Position numbers and translations under genes: made by a program. Source: Allomesorhizobium sp043769475 (lineage in GTDB: Bacteria > Pseudomonadota > Alphaproteobacteria > Rhizobiales > Rhizobiaceae). From it: a stretch of DNA of 64,000 nt. The stretch lies in assembly GCF_043769475.1 (NCBI RefSeq), contig NZ_CP171729.1, positions 2,790,001 through 2,854,000 of the forward strand, given 5' to 3'. The notes beneath the pieces were generated by a model. The model worked only from the letters and a program-made list of their open reading frames with translations. It made no database searches and had not been told where the DNA came from. Shown piece by piece: positions 34,572-42,476 of the stretch. Position 1 is the stretch's first letter. Each line of letters opens with the position of its first letter.

Positions 34572-35036
34572 TTACGCGGCGTTCGCCGCCGGCATCGGAT
34601 GGACGGCATGGAAGCTGACGCAGAGCCGATTCCAGATGTTGATCATGCCCGTCGCCACCGTAAGCTTGGTGAGTTCCTCTGCGGAGAAATGCTGGAGCGT
34701 CTTCTCGTAGAGTTCGTCCGCAACCCCGGCTTCGGCGATCCTGGTCACCGCCTCGACCCAGGCAAAGGCCGCGCGCTCGCGATCGGTGAACAGCGGCGAT
34801 TCCTTCCATGCGGAGACAAGATAGAGCCGCTGCTCGGTCTCGCCGTCCGCGCGCGCCTCGCGGCTGTGCATCTCGACGCAGAACGAACAGCCGTTGATCT
34901 GCGACGCCCGCAGCTTGATCAGATGGAGCAGGCTTTTTTCGAGCCCGCATTCGTCGACCGCCTTGTTGAGCGTGACGACCGCCTTGATCAATTCCGGCGC
35001 CTGACCATAGAAATTCAGCCTGGGCTTCATCTTCAT
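34572..35036 (-). CDS. Carboxymuconolactone decarboxylase family protein (AhpD-like)
   Basis: This 154-residue protein of the CMD/AhpD fold has the redox motif CSFCVEMH (Cys-x-x-Cys and downstream His), as used by AhpD to reduce peroxidase partners. The surrounding LHLIKLRASQINGCSFCVEMHSREAR is standard. Then follow ERAAFAWVEAVTRIAEAG and the last helix TKLTVATGMINIWNRL. The start may be ATG 35036 or 35030 (an AAAGGA site is just ahead). It is 5 bases after the stop of the Rrf2 gene, so the two are co-transcribed, and it is a likely target of the Rrf2 protein. Confidence 0.88.
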   Translation of the reverse strand: MKMKPRLNFYGQAPELIKAVVTLNKAVDECGLEKSLLHLIKLRASQINGCSFCVEMHSREARADGETEQRLYLVSAWKESPLFTDRERAAFAWVEAVTRIAEAGVADELYEKTLQHFSAEELTKLTVATGMINIWNRLCVSFHAVHPMPAANAA

Positions 35037-35041
35037 TCCTT

Positions 35042-35560
35042 TCACTTCCTGCTGGTTGAAACGGATTTCTGCGGCCGCTGATGGCGCTCGACGAAAGCGC
35101 AGCCTGCGGCGACCGAACGCGGATCGGCTTCGGTCATGAAGTTTTGCACGATGTCGGACAGGCGCTCGCCGGCGAGTGCGGAGCGATACGCCTTTTCAGC
35201 CCTGAGCATCGCGGCATTGATGCCGCACGGCTTCACATAGGCGGACCGATCCAGCTTCACCGGGCCGTTCTGGCGGATTTCACCGCAGCGAAAGGCAGGC
35301 TCCGGCCCTTCCACCGCCAGCACGATATCGAGCAGCGATATGCGGTCGGCCGGACGCGCAAGCCTGTATCCGCCATAAGGCCCCGGTACCGATTCCAGAA
35401 TGCCTGCCGCCGTAAGCGCATTGAGGTGCTTCAGCAGGTAGCTCGGCGACAGGCCGAACTGCTCGGCCAGCGCGCCGCCCGGTATGGTGCCCTCGCCTTC
35501 CACACTGACCAGCGTTGCGGCGCAATGGATCGCCGCTTCCACGCCCTCGCTCAGCTTCAT
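35042..35560 (-). CDS. Rrf2-family transcriptional regulator
   Basis: This 172-residue regulator has a winged-helix N-terminus (SEGVEAAIHCAATLVSVEG, LAEQFGLSPSYLLKHLNALTAAGILESVPGPYGGYRLARP), the family signature. After this it carries cysteines at FRCGE, KPCGIN and AAGCAF, which may hold an Fe-S cluster or act as thiol switches. It heads the operon with the AhpD-like and DoxX genes, and its own control site is probably 35581-35595. The name of the signal is unknown; a redox or electrophile signal fits the neighbours. Confidence 0.87.
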   Translation of the reverse strand: MKLSEGVEAAIHCAATLVSVEGEGTIPGGALAEQFGLSPSYLLKHLNALTAAGILESVPGPYGGYRLARPADRISLLDIVLAVEGPEPAFRCGEIRQNGPVKLDRSAYVKPCGINAAMLRAEKAYRSALAGERLSDIVQNFMTEADPRSVAAGCAFVERHQRPQKSVSTSRK

Positions 35561-35580
35561 CTGGTTGACCTCTTATTCAT

Positions 35581-35595
35581 GGATATTCACTATCC
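35581..35595. promoter_or_regulatory. Putative Rrf2 operator
   Basis: GGATATTCACTATCC (GGATA N5 TATCC) lies 20 bases upstream of the Rrf2 gene start, followed by a second GGATATT half-site. Inverted repeats of this length in the promoter are typical of autoregulated Rrf2 proteins. Confidence 0.55.
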
Positions 35596-35627
35596 TGGAT
35601 ATTTTATATCGTCAATAGGCATGTAAA

Positions 35628-35652
35628 AAAGGCGCGGAGGAACCGCGCCTTT
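35628..35652 (-). terminator. Rho-independent terminator of the preTA operon
   Basis: A 10-bp perfect stem (AAAGGCGCGG with CCGCGCCTTT, loop AGGAA) with A-run to the left, i.e. a U-run for minus-strand transcription. It lies 9 bases past the preA stop and ends that operon. Confidence 0.85.
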
Positions 35653-35660
35653 GAATCCAT

Positions 35661-36980
35661 CTACTCCGCCGCGACCTTGGCCATCGGGTTGTTCGGGTGC
35701 TGCGTCCAGTTGGCGTAGACCGGCGAAACCGGCATGCCCGTGCGCTTATCCATCACACCGGCGGCCAGCGGCTCCAAGGTGATGCAGTTCTCGACCGGGC
35801 AGACATTGACGCAGAGATTGCAGCCGACGCACTCCTCTTCGATGACCTCGAAGTGACGCACGCCATCCACCATCGCGGTGATCGCCTGGTGCGAGGTGTC
35901 CTCGCAGGCGATGTGGCAGCGGCCGCATTTGATGCAGGCGTCCTGGTCGATATGCGCCTTGGCGACGTAGTTGAGGTTGAGATATTGCCAGTCGGTGACG
36001 TTTGGCGTCGCGCGGCCGACGATGGCGTCGAGATCGGCGTGGCCCTTCTCGTCCATCCAGTTCTCCAGACCGGCGATCATCTCCTGGACGATCTTGAAGC
36101 CGTAGGTCATCGCCGCCGTGCAGACCTGCACGTTGCCGGCGCCGAGCGCCATGAATTCGGCAGCGTCGCGCCAGGTGGTGATACCGCCAATGCCGGAAAT
36201 CGGCATGCCGCGCGTCTCCGGATCGCGCGCGATCTCGGCCACCATGTTGAGCGCGATCGGCTTGACCGCCGGGCCGCAATAGCCGCCATGGCTGCCCTTG
36301 CCGTCGATCGATGGATCCGGCGAGAAGCTGTCGAGATCGACCGCCGTGATCGAGTTGATCGTGTTGATCAGCGACACCGCATCGGTGCCGCCGGCAAATG
36401 CGGCCCGCGCCGGCTTGCGCACATCGGTGATGTTGGGCGTGAGTTTGGTGATGACCGGCATGCGGGTGTTGGCCTTGCACCAGCGCACCACCATCTCGAT
36501 GTATTCCGGCACCTGCCCGACCGCGGCGCCCATGCCGCGCTCCGACATGCCGTGCGGACAGCCGAAATTGAGCTCGATGCCATCGGCCTCGGTTTCCTCG
36601 ACCAGCGGCAGGATCGCCTTCCAGCTTTCCTCCACGCACGGCACCATCAGCGAAACGACGATGGCGCGGTCGGGCCATTCCTTTTTGACCTGCTTGATCT
36701 CGCGCAAATTCACGAACAGGTCGCGGTCGGTGATGAGCTCGATATTGTTGAGGCCGAGCAGGCGACGGTCGGCGCCCCAGATCGCGCCGTAACGCGGGCC
36801 GTTGACGTTGACGACAGGCGGCCCCTCCTCGCCGAGCGTCTTCCACACCACGCCGCCCCAGCCAGCCTTGAAGGCGCGGATGACGTTGTAGGCCTTGTCG
36901 GTCGGCGGCGCGGAGGCGAGCCAGAACGGGTTCGGCGATTTGATGCCGACAAAATTGTTGCGGAGATCTGCCATGCTCAT
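35661..36980 (-). CDS. preA: NAD-dependent dihydropyrimidine dehydrogenase subunit PreA
   Basis: This 439-residue FMN and 4Fe-4S protein is the catalytic half of the pyrimidine reductase, which reduces uracil or thymine. The dihydroorotate-dehydrogenase-like barrel holds FWLASAPPTDKAYNVIRAF, ELNFGCPHGMSERGMG, and VITKLTPNITD. The active-site Cys loop is GSHGGYCGPAVKP. Two ferredoxin clusters follow at the C-terminus: CIKCGRCHIAC and CVGCNLCVNVCP. Its start overlaps the preT stop by four bases (ATGA), so subunits are made together. A terminator follows the stop. First step of the route that continues with hydA. Confidence 0.95.
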   Translation of the reverse strand: MSMADLRNNFVGIKSPNPFWLASAPPTDKAYNVIRAFKAGWGGVVWKTLGEEGPPVVNVNGPRYGAIWGADRRLLGLNNIELITDRDLFVNLREIKQVKKEWPDRAIVVSLMVPCVEESWKAILPLVEETEADGIELNFGCPHGMSERGMGAAVGQVPEYIEMVVRWCKANTRMPVITKLTPNITDVRKPARAAFAGGTDAVSLINTINSITAVDLDSFSPDPSIDGKGSHGGYCGPAVKPIALNMVAEIARDPETRGMPISGIGGITTWRDAAEFMALGAGNVQVCTAAMTYGFKIVQEMIAGLENWMDEKGHADLDAIVGRATPNVTDWQYLNLNYVAKAHIDQDACIKCGRCHIACEDTSHQAITAMVDGVRHFEVIEEECVGCNLCVNVCPVENCITLEPLAAGVMDKRTGMPVSPVYANWTQHPNNPMAKVAAE

Positions 36981-38341
36981 GCCCTCCCGTTCGAGGTAAG
37001 TGCCCGGTGGATGCTTTCTGCCGCGTCGCGCCCCTGCGCGACGGCCGATACTGTCAAATCCTCGCCGCCGGCGATGCAGTCGCCGCCGGCCCAGACTTTC
37101 GCCAGCGAGGTGCGGCTCTCGGCGTCGACGGCTATCTTGCCGCCGTTCATAGCGATTGCCGCGCCGCTACCGTTCAGGCCGGCCGGATCGAAGGTCTGGC
37201 CGATCGCCTTGAAAATCTGGTCGGCCTCGATATGCATCGTCTGCCCGGTGCCGATCAGCTTGCCGTCGACCAGTTCGGTGTATTCGAGTTCGATGCCGGC
37301 GGCCTTGCCGAACTGCACCACGACGCGTTTCGGCTGCAGCCAATGGCGGATGACCACTCCTTTCGAGGTCGCCAGATCCTGCTCGAACTCCGACGCGTTC
37401 ATGTGCTCTTTGCCGCGGCGGTAGCAGATCGTCACCTCCTCGGCGCCGAGCAGTTTCGACTGGACCGCGGCGTCGATCGCCGTCATGCCGCCGCCGATGA
37501 CGACGACGCGGCGGCCGACTTCCAGTGCCGCCAGGTCCTGAGCCTGCCGAAGATCAGCGATGAACTCGACAGCGTTTTCGACGCCCTCGCTGTCCTCGCC
37601 CTCGGCCCGGAGCGCGTTGATGCCACCAAGGCCCATGCCGAGAAAGACGGCATCGTAGGTCGCGGTCAGGTCGGACAGGAAATAGTCGCGGCCGAGCGCC
37701 TTGCCTTCAACGATGTCGATACCGCCGATGGCGGTGACGTAATCGACTTCGGCCTGGGCAAAATCGTCGGTCGCCTTGTAGGCGGCGATGCCATACTCGT
37801 TGAGCCCGCCTGCCTTAGGCCGGGCTTCGAGCACCGTTACTTCATGGCCGTAGCGAGCCAGGCGATGCGCGGCGGCGAGGCCAGCGGGACCGGCGCCGAC
37901 AACGGCTATCTTTCTGCCGGTGGGGGCGGCGCGCTCGTAAAACTGCTTGTCTTTCGCCATGGCGACGTCAGTGGCGTAGCGCTGGAGCCGACCGATCTGC
38001 ACCGGCTTGCCTTCCGCAACCTCGCGCACGCAGACCTCCTCGCACAGCGTCTCGGTCGGGCAGACGCGGGCGCACATGCCGCCCAGAATGTTCTGGTCGA
38101 AGATGGTCTTGGCCGAGCCGAGCGGATTGCCTGTGGCGATCTGGCGGATGAAAAGCGGGATGTCGATGGAGGTCGGGCACGCATTCATGCACGGCGCGTC
38201 GTAGCAGAAATAGCAGCGGTCGGCCTCGACCAGCGCCTCATGATGATCGAGCGGCGGGTGCAGGTCCGAAAAATTCTCGGCGTATTTTTCCGGCGCGAGC
38301 CGGCCGCCGGCTATGCCTTCCCTGAATAGACCTTCGGCCAT
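36977..38341 (-). CDS. preT: NAD-dependent dihydropyrimidine dehydrogenase subunit PreT
   Basis: This 454-residue FAD and Fe-S protein passes electrons from NADH to PreA. The N-terminal cluster part resembles GltD: CYFCYDAPCMNACPTSIDIPLFIRQI and GGMCARVCPTETLCEEVCVRE. The FAD site is VVGAGPAGLAAAHRLA (about residue 138), with NAD site VVIGGGMTAIDAA (about residue 284) and C-terminal VWAGGDCIAGGEDLTV. ATG 38341 fits the family start; the frame is open further upstream without conserved sequence. A RutR-like box lies 53-68 bases before the start. The preA gene follows with overlap. Confidence 0.94.
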   Translation of the reverse strand: MAEGLFREGIAGGRLAPEKYAENFSDLHPPLDHHEALVEADRCYFCYDAPCMNACPTSIDIPLFIRQIATGNPLGSAKTIFDQNILGGMCARVCPTETLCEEVCVREVAEGKPVQIGRLQRYATDVAMAKDKQFYERAAPTGRKIAVVGAGPAGLAAAHRLARYGHEVTVLEARPKAGGLNEYGIAAYKATDDFAQAEVDYVTAIGGIDIVEGKALGRDYFLSDLTATYDAVFLGMGLGGINALRAEGEDSEGVENAVEFIADLRQAQDLAALEVGRRVVVIGGGMTAIDAAVQSKLLGAEEVTICYRRGKEHMNASEFEQDLATSKGVVIRHWLQPKRVVVQFGKAAGIELEYTELVDGKLIGTGQTMHIEADQIFKAIGQTFDPAGLNGSGAAIAMNGGKIAVDAESRTSLAKVWAGGDCIAGGEDLTVSAVAQGRDAAESIHRALTSNGRA

Positions 38342-38393
38342 TTTCAGAATTCCCCATTTATTGGTTTTGAGGAAGGCTAGCACGTTTTGTTTT

Positions 38394-38409
38394 TTTATCA
38401 ATCGGTCAA
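38394..38409. promoter_or_regulatory. RutR-like operator upstream of preT
   Basis: On the minus strand this reads TTGACCGATTGATAAA, sharing TTGACCGATTG with the box at 30457-30472. It is a half-palindrome; the right arm is weaker (13 of 16 positions agree with the other site). Its place upstream of preT fits control by the RutR-type protein. Confidence 0.65.
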
Positions 38410-39028
38410 ATTTTGCCAAGTAACTGGGAAGGCTAGATAATATGAGTATTACTGTCATGTTTATCGGAGCCCGGTTGGTGGCGGCGTCCTTCATCGTTGC
38501 CACGCTGCCTTTCGGCCCTGGCCATTGCGAGAGCCCTTCGACAGGCTCAGGAGTCGGGAAGACGGGCGGGCAGGAAAGCGCCGCACGAATTCGTAAGAAA
38601 AGAACAGGCACTCCCATGCCCGCCCGTCCGGTGTCTGTCGCCCCAGTCGACCGGTCACGCGCCCCGCTCCATGTTCTTTCCATGGACAATGACGCGCGGA
38701 TGATCCGCCTTCCGTTCACGAAGCCTTGACGCTTCGCTCGGAATGCCGGCCCGTCGGACGCCCTCGGAGACGTGGATACCGAACCCACGCCGGGAGGTCA
38801 CCGCCGTTCTGCCTGACACCCGGTGCGCACCAGGTCCCGCCAGAACGGTGAGGAGATTATGCACGAGGCGCAGGATGTGTGAACAAATCAGGCTGCGAAA
38901 AATTTTCGAACGGCTGTTATACCATTGATCCGCAACAGTTATTTTCGAGAACGAGCCGGAATGGAGGTCGATTCTGTCCACACCCACCGTCTTGGCCAGC
39001 GCGCATTGAGCGCGCCAGCAGCCGGCGG
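38410..39028. other. Intergenic region without supported gene
   Basis: About 620 bases between preT and the isochorismatase-like gene. It holds short inverted repeats: GACGGGCGGGCA (38561-38572) with its complement (38617-38628), and CCGTTCTG with CAGAACGG (about 38802-38848). A plus-strand frame at 38442-38729 has no family character. This could be remains of repeats or a small RNA, but I cannot support either. Confidence 0.4.
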
Positions 39029-39727
39029 TCAAAGTGCGTCGAACAGCCGGGCCGCGTTGTCGAAGGTGAAGCGAAGCGGCACCGGACGGTCGGGCTGCCA
39101 GGCCTCGACGGTCTCGCCGGCCATCATAAGGCAGGCCGCGGCAGTATCCGTTACGGCGCCGCCATAGAGCCGGTTCGCGAGGTTCAGGATGCCGGTCTGG
39201 TGCATGGCGACGGACCCGCTGGCGCAGGCGTCCTTGACCAGCACGACGCGAAAGCCGAGTTTCAGCGCCGACTTCACGCTGGCATCGACGCAAGCCTCCG
39301 TCCACACGCCGCAGACGAACAGCCACTCGATGCCCGCCGCCTTCAGCTCGTCGCCCAGGCCGGCGCCGAAAGCGCTGGCCTCCGACTTGACGACGAGCCG
39401 CTCCCCATCCATTGGCGCAACTTCCGGGCAGATGGCCGTCAGCGGATCGTCCTTGTCGCTGAAGGCCGAACGGCCGTTCGGAAGTTTCGGATGATGAGGA
39501 AGCGACGCGGTGACATCGACGATATAGGCGAAGTGATAAAGCAGGATCGCATTGGCGCGCGCGGCATCCTGCAGAAGCCGGACGTTCGCAATGACGCCGT
39601 CGAAGCCTACGGCCAGAAGCCGCTGGTCCTGGCGATGCTCTTCCTGCAGGTCGATGCAGAGCAAGGCCGACCTGCCGGCCGGAGTTGAAAGAGGCTTTCT
39701 CAGGGACTCTAGGATCTGCCTGCTCAT
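39029..39727 (-). CDS. Isochorismatase-like cysteine hydrolase
   Basis: This 232-residue hydrolase of the isochorismatase/nicotinamidase superfamily has its triad readable as Asp in ALLCIDLQEEH (about residue 26), Lys in RLVVKSEASAFG (about 113), and Cys in FVCGVWTEACVDAS (about 146). Such enzymes hydrolyse amides such as carbamoylsarcosine or biuret. Its start overlaps the stop of the dimethylglycine-dehydrogenase-like gene by four bases, so it is part of the same operon. An N-carbamoylsarcosine-amidase-like role would fit a sarcosine/dimethylglycine context, but is not shown. Confidence 0.85.
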   Translation of the reverse strand: MSRQILESLRKPLSTPAGRSALLCIDLQEEHRQDQRLLAVGFDGVIANVRLLQDAARANAILLYHFAYIVDVTASLPHHPKLPNGRSAFSDKDDPLTAICPEVAPMDGERLVVKSEASAFGAGLGDELKAAGIEWLFVCGVWTEACVDASVKSALKLGFRVVLVKDACASGSVAMHQTGILNLANRLYGGAVTDTAAACLMMAGETVEAWQPDRPVPLRFTFDNAARLFDAL

Positions 39728-42147
39728 CCGCGCATCCGCTCGAGATTGGCGTCGAACAGCGGCGCGGGCTGGAGACGCGCGGCGTGGCGCTTGCCCAGCA
39801 GCTCGATCTCGAATCCGCCCGCCTCGTCGGCGATCTCCTTCGGCACGTAGCCCATGGCGACGGAGGCTCTCGAGCCGTGCGCGTAGCCGCCGGAAGTGAC
39901 CCAGCCCCTGACCGCGCCGTTGAACCAGATCGGCTCGTCGCCGATCACGTCCGCATATTCGGCCTGCATGATGAACGCTCGCAGGCGCAGTCTGCCGCCC
40001 GTCCGCCTTTCCTCGATCGCGGCCGCCTTTCCGATGAAATCGGCGTCCTTGGAATAGGCGACGAAGCGGTCGAGCCCGGCTTCGAGCGAGCCGTAGATCG
40101 GGCGGTATTCGCGCGCCCAGGAACCATAGTTCTTTTCCAGCCGAAGGGCGTTGAGCGCACGTGAACCGAACAGGCCGATGCCGAACTCTTCACCTGCCGC
40201 CATCAGCGTGTTGAAGACGGCGCGCTGGTATTCCGGCTCGACCCAGATCTCGTAGCCGAGATCGCCGGTGTAGCTGACGCGGCCGACGAGACACGGCGCC
40301 ATGCCGATGTCGATCTTCGTGATGTCCATGAACTTGAAGGCGGCTGCGGAAATGTCCGCCCGCGTGACCTTGGCGAGCAGGTTTCTCGCATTCGGCCCGG
40401 CAACAGATAACCCGGTGAGTTTCGCGCCCAGCGCTTCGATCACGACAGAACCATCCTTCGGCAGATGCTTTTCGAACCAGCGCATGTGGTACTGTTCGGC
40501 GATGCCCGAACCGGCAATGAACCAGCCGTCGTCGAGATTGGCGAGCGAGAAATCGCCGATGAGCTTGCCGTCCTCCTTCAGCATCGGGGCGAGCGTCATG
40601 CGGCCGGGCTTCGGCAGCTTGCAGGCAAGCATCCTGTCCAGCCAGGCCTCGGCGCCCTGCCCCAGCACACGATATTTGGCGAAGTTCGATATTTCCGACA
40701 GGCCGACGCGCTCCCGCACGGTGCGCACCTCGTTGGCGACATGCTCGAAATCGGTCGAGCGCCGCCACGAGAACTCGTCCTTGACGCCCTCGGGCGCGTA
40801 CCAGAGCGGCACTTCGAGACCGTAGGACACGCCCCATTGCGCGCCTTTGGCCGACAGCAGGTCGTAGACCGGCGTGGTCTTGAGCGGTCGGCCGGCAGGC
40901 AATTCCTCGTTGGGGAAGCGGATGGAAAACCGGCGGGAATAGTTTTCTCGCACTTTTGCGTTGGTATAGGCCATGGAAGCCCAGTCGCCATAGCGCGACA
41001 CGTCCATCGCCCATATGTCGGCGCCCGGATCGCCATGGATCATCCAGTTGGCCAGCGCCAGGCCGACGCCGCCGCCCTGGGAAAAGCCGGCCATGACGCC
41101 GCAGGCGCACCAGAAGCCCGGCAGCCCACGCACCGGGCCGACCAGCGGGTTGCCGTCAGGCGCGAAGGTGAACGGGCCGTTGATGATCTGTTTTATCCCC
41201 GTGTTCTGGAAAGCCGGGAAGTGGCGGAAGCCGACCTCGAGCGACGGCGCGATGCGGTCGATGTCCGGCTCCAGAAGCTCATGGCCGAAATTCCACGGCG
41301 TCTGGTGCTCCGACCACGGTTTTCCTGCCTTCTCATACGTGCCCATCAGCATGCCGCCGCGCTCCTGGCGGAGATAGAGCTCGCCGTCGAAGTCGACCGC
41401 ATGGATGATCTCGGTGCCGGTCTTGTCGTTCCAGGCCTTCACCTCGGGCATGTCCTCGGTGATGAGGTACATGTGTTCCATGGCGAGAACCGGCAGTTCC
41501 AGCCCGACCATGCGGCCGACCTCGCGCGCCCACAGGCCGCCGGCGTTCACCACATGCTCGGCGACGATCTCGCCCTTGTTGGTGATGACGCGCCATTTGC
41601 CGTCCGGCAACTGCACGATGTCCTCGACCTTGGTGAAGCGCTCGACTTCGGCGCCGAGTTTCCGCGCGGCCTTGGCGTAGGCATGGGTGACGCCGGACGG
41701 GTCGAGATGGCCGTCCTCGGAATTGCGCACCGCGCCGACGAACTGCTTGGGATCCAGCAGAGGCATCAGCTCGGCCGCCTCTTTCGCCGAGATCTCATCG
41801 AGGTCAAGTCCGAGATAGCGGCCCTTGGCGACAAGGCCACGCAGCCAGTCCATGCGGGCCTCGGTGGCGGCAAGCAGCACGCCGCCGGTGACGTGCACGC
41901 CGGTCGCCTGGCCCGAAAGCTCCTCGATCTCCTTGTAAAGCTCGATCGTGTATTTCTGCAGCTTGGCGACGTTGGGATCGCCGTTGATCGTGTGCATGCC
42001 GCCGGCGGCGTGCCAGGTGGAGCCGGAAGTAAGCTCGTCGCGCTCCAGAAGCACTACATCGGTCCATCCGTGCCTGGCCAGGTGGAACAGCACCGATGCG
42101 CCGACAACGCCTCCGCCTATGACCACGACCTGTGTGTGCGATTTCAT
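39724..42147 (-). CDS. FAD-dependent dimethylglycine/sarcosine dehydrogenase-like protein with GcvT domain
   Basis: This 807-residue two-domain flavoenzyme has a DAO domain (about residues 1-390), with dinucleotide site VVVIGGGVVGASVLFHLARHG. It also has SGSTWHAAGG, where the His is the covalent FAD residue in dimethylglycine and sarcosine dehydrogenases. A GcvT-type folate domain follows (about 430-800), with SYTGDLGYEIWVEPEYQ and LRLEKNYGSWAREYRPIYGS. It oxidises N-methyl groups, passing C1 units to tetrahydrofolate. The isochorismatase-like gene overlaps it downstream, and an MttB-like gene is on the same strand upstream. Together they suggest methylated-glycine or betaine catabolism. Confidence 0.9.
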   Translation of the reverse strand: MKSHTQVVVIGGGVVGASVLFHLARHGWTDVVLLERDELTSGSTWHAAGGMHTINGDPNVAKLQKYTIELYKEIEELSGQATGVHVTGGVLLAATEARMDWLRGLVAKGRYLGLDLDEISAKEAAELMPLLDPKQFVGAVRNSEDGHLDPSGVTHAYAKAARKLGAEVERFTKVEDIVQLPDGKWRVITNKGEIVAEHVVNAGGLWAREVGRMVGLELPVLAMEHMYLITEDMPEVKAWNDKTGTEIIHAVDFDGELYLRQERGGMLMGTYEKAGKPWSEHQTPWNFGHELLEPDIDRIAPSLEVGFRHFPAFQNTGIKQIINGPFTFAPDGNPLVGPVRGLPGFWCACGVMAGFSQGGGVGLALANWMIHGDPGADIWAMDVSRYGDWASMAYTNAKVRENYSRRFSIRFPNEELPAGRPLKTTPVYDLLSAKGAQWGVSYGLEVPLWYAPEGVKDEFSWRRSTDFEHVANEVRTVRERVGLSEISNFAKYRVLGQGAEAWLDRMLACKLPKPGRMTLAPMLKEDGKLIGDFSLANLDDGWFIAGSGIAEQYHMRWFEKHLPKDGSVVIEALGAKLTGLSVAGPNARNLLAKVTRADISAAAFKFMDITKIDIGMAPCLVGRVSYTGDLGYEIWVEPEYQRAVFNTLMAAGEEFGIGLFGSRALNALRLEKNYGSWAREYRPIYGSLEAGLDRFVAYSKDADFIGKAAAIEERRTGGRLRLRAFIMQAEYADVIGDEPIWFNGAVRGWVTSGGYAHGSRASVAMGYVPKEIADEAGGFEIELLGKRHAARLQPAPLFDANLERMRG

Positions 42148-42251
42148 GATTTTCTCGTTGTTTCAGTGGGTTGGGACAAGAATGGGAAGCAAGATGGCAG
42201 CTCGTTGAATCAAGACCTCAGGTTTGGACCGCAGCGCATTGCGTGAATGTC

Positions 42252-42432
42252 ACGGCATGGATCCTAGGGTCTCCGCGACGGCCTTCGGCCTGCTCCGCCC
42301 TAGGATGACGAATGCAAAAGGGTCCCCGGCTAATCGCCAACCTTGGAGATTGGCGGAAAACGCCCATCCATTCGTCATCCCAGGGCGGAGCAGGAGCGAA
42401 GCGAACTGTGCAGACCCTAGGATCCATGCCGT
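42252..42432. repeat. 181-bp palindromic intergenic repeat
   Basis: Ends are perfect 21-bp inverted repeats (starting ACGGCATGGATCCTAGGG). Within it a second pair of arms is complementary: CCTGCTCCGCCCTAGGATGACGAATG against CATTCGTCATCCCAGGGCGGAGCAGG. It lies between the MttB-like gene and the dehydrogenase. No open frame or transposase is present. It resembles rhizobial REP/BIME-like elements and differs in sequence from the repeats at 15378, 24337 and 57573. Confidence 0.85.
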
Positions 42433-42476
42433 AGCCTCTCCGCTTCGGCCGCGGTCCAGAAAACGCGCCCGCACCC

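Noticed and set aside
35697..37424. 575-codon plus-strand frame opposite preA/preT
   Set aside because: Shadow of two well-identified genes.
38442..38729. 95-codon plus-strand frame in the preT upstream gap
   Set aside because: No ribosome site, no family pattern, and it runs across inverted repeats.
40465..42246. 593-codon plus-strand frame
   Set aside because: It is the antisense of the dehydrogenase gene; the protein has no family pattern, as is common in high-GC DNA.
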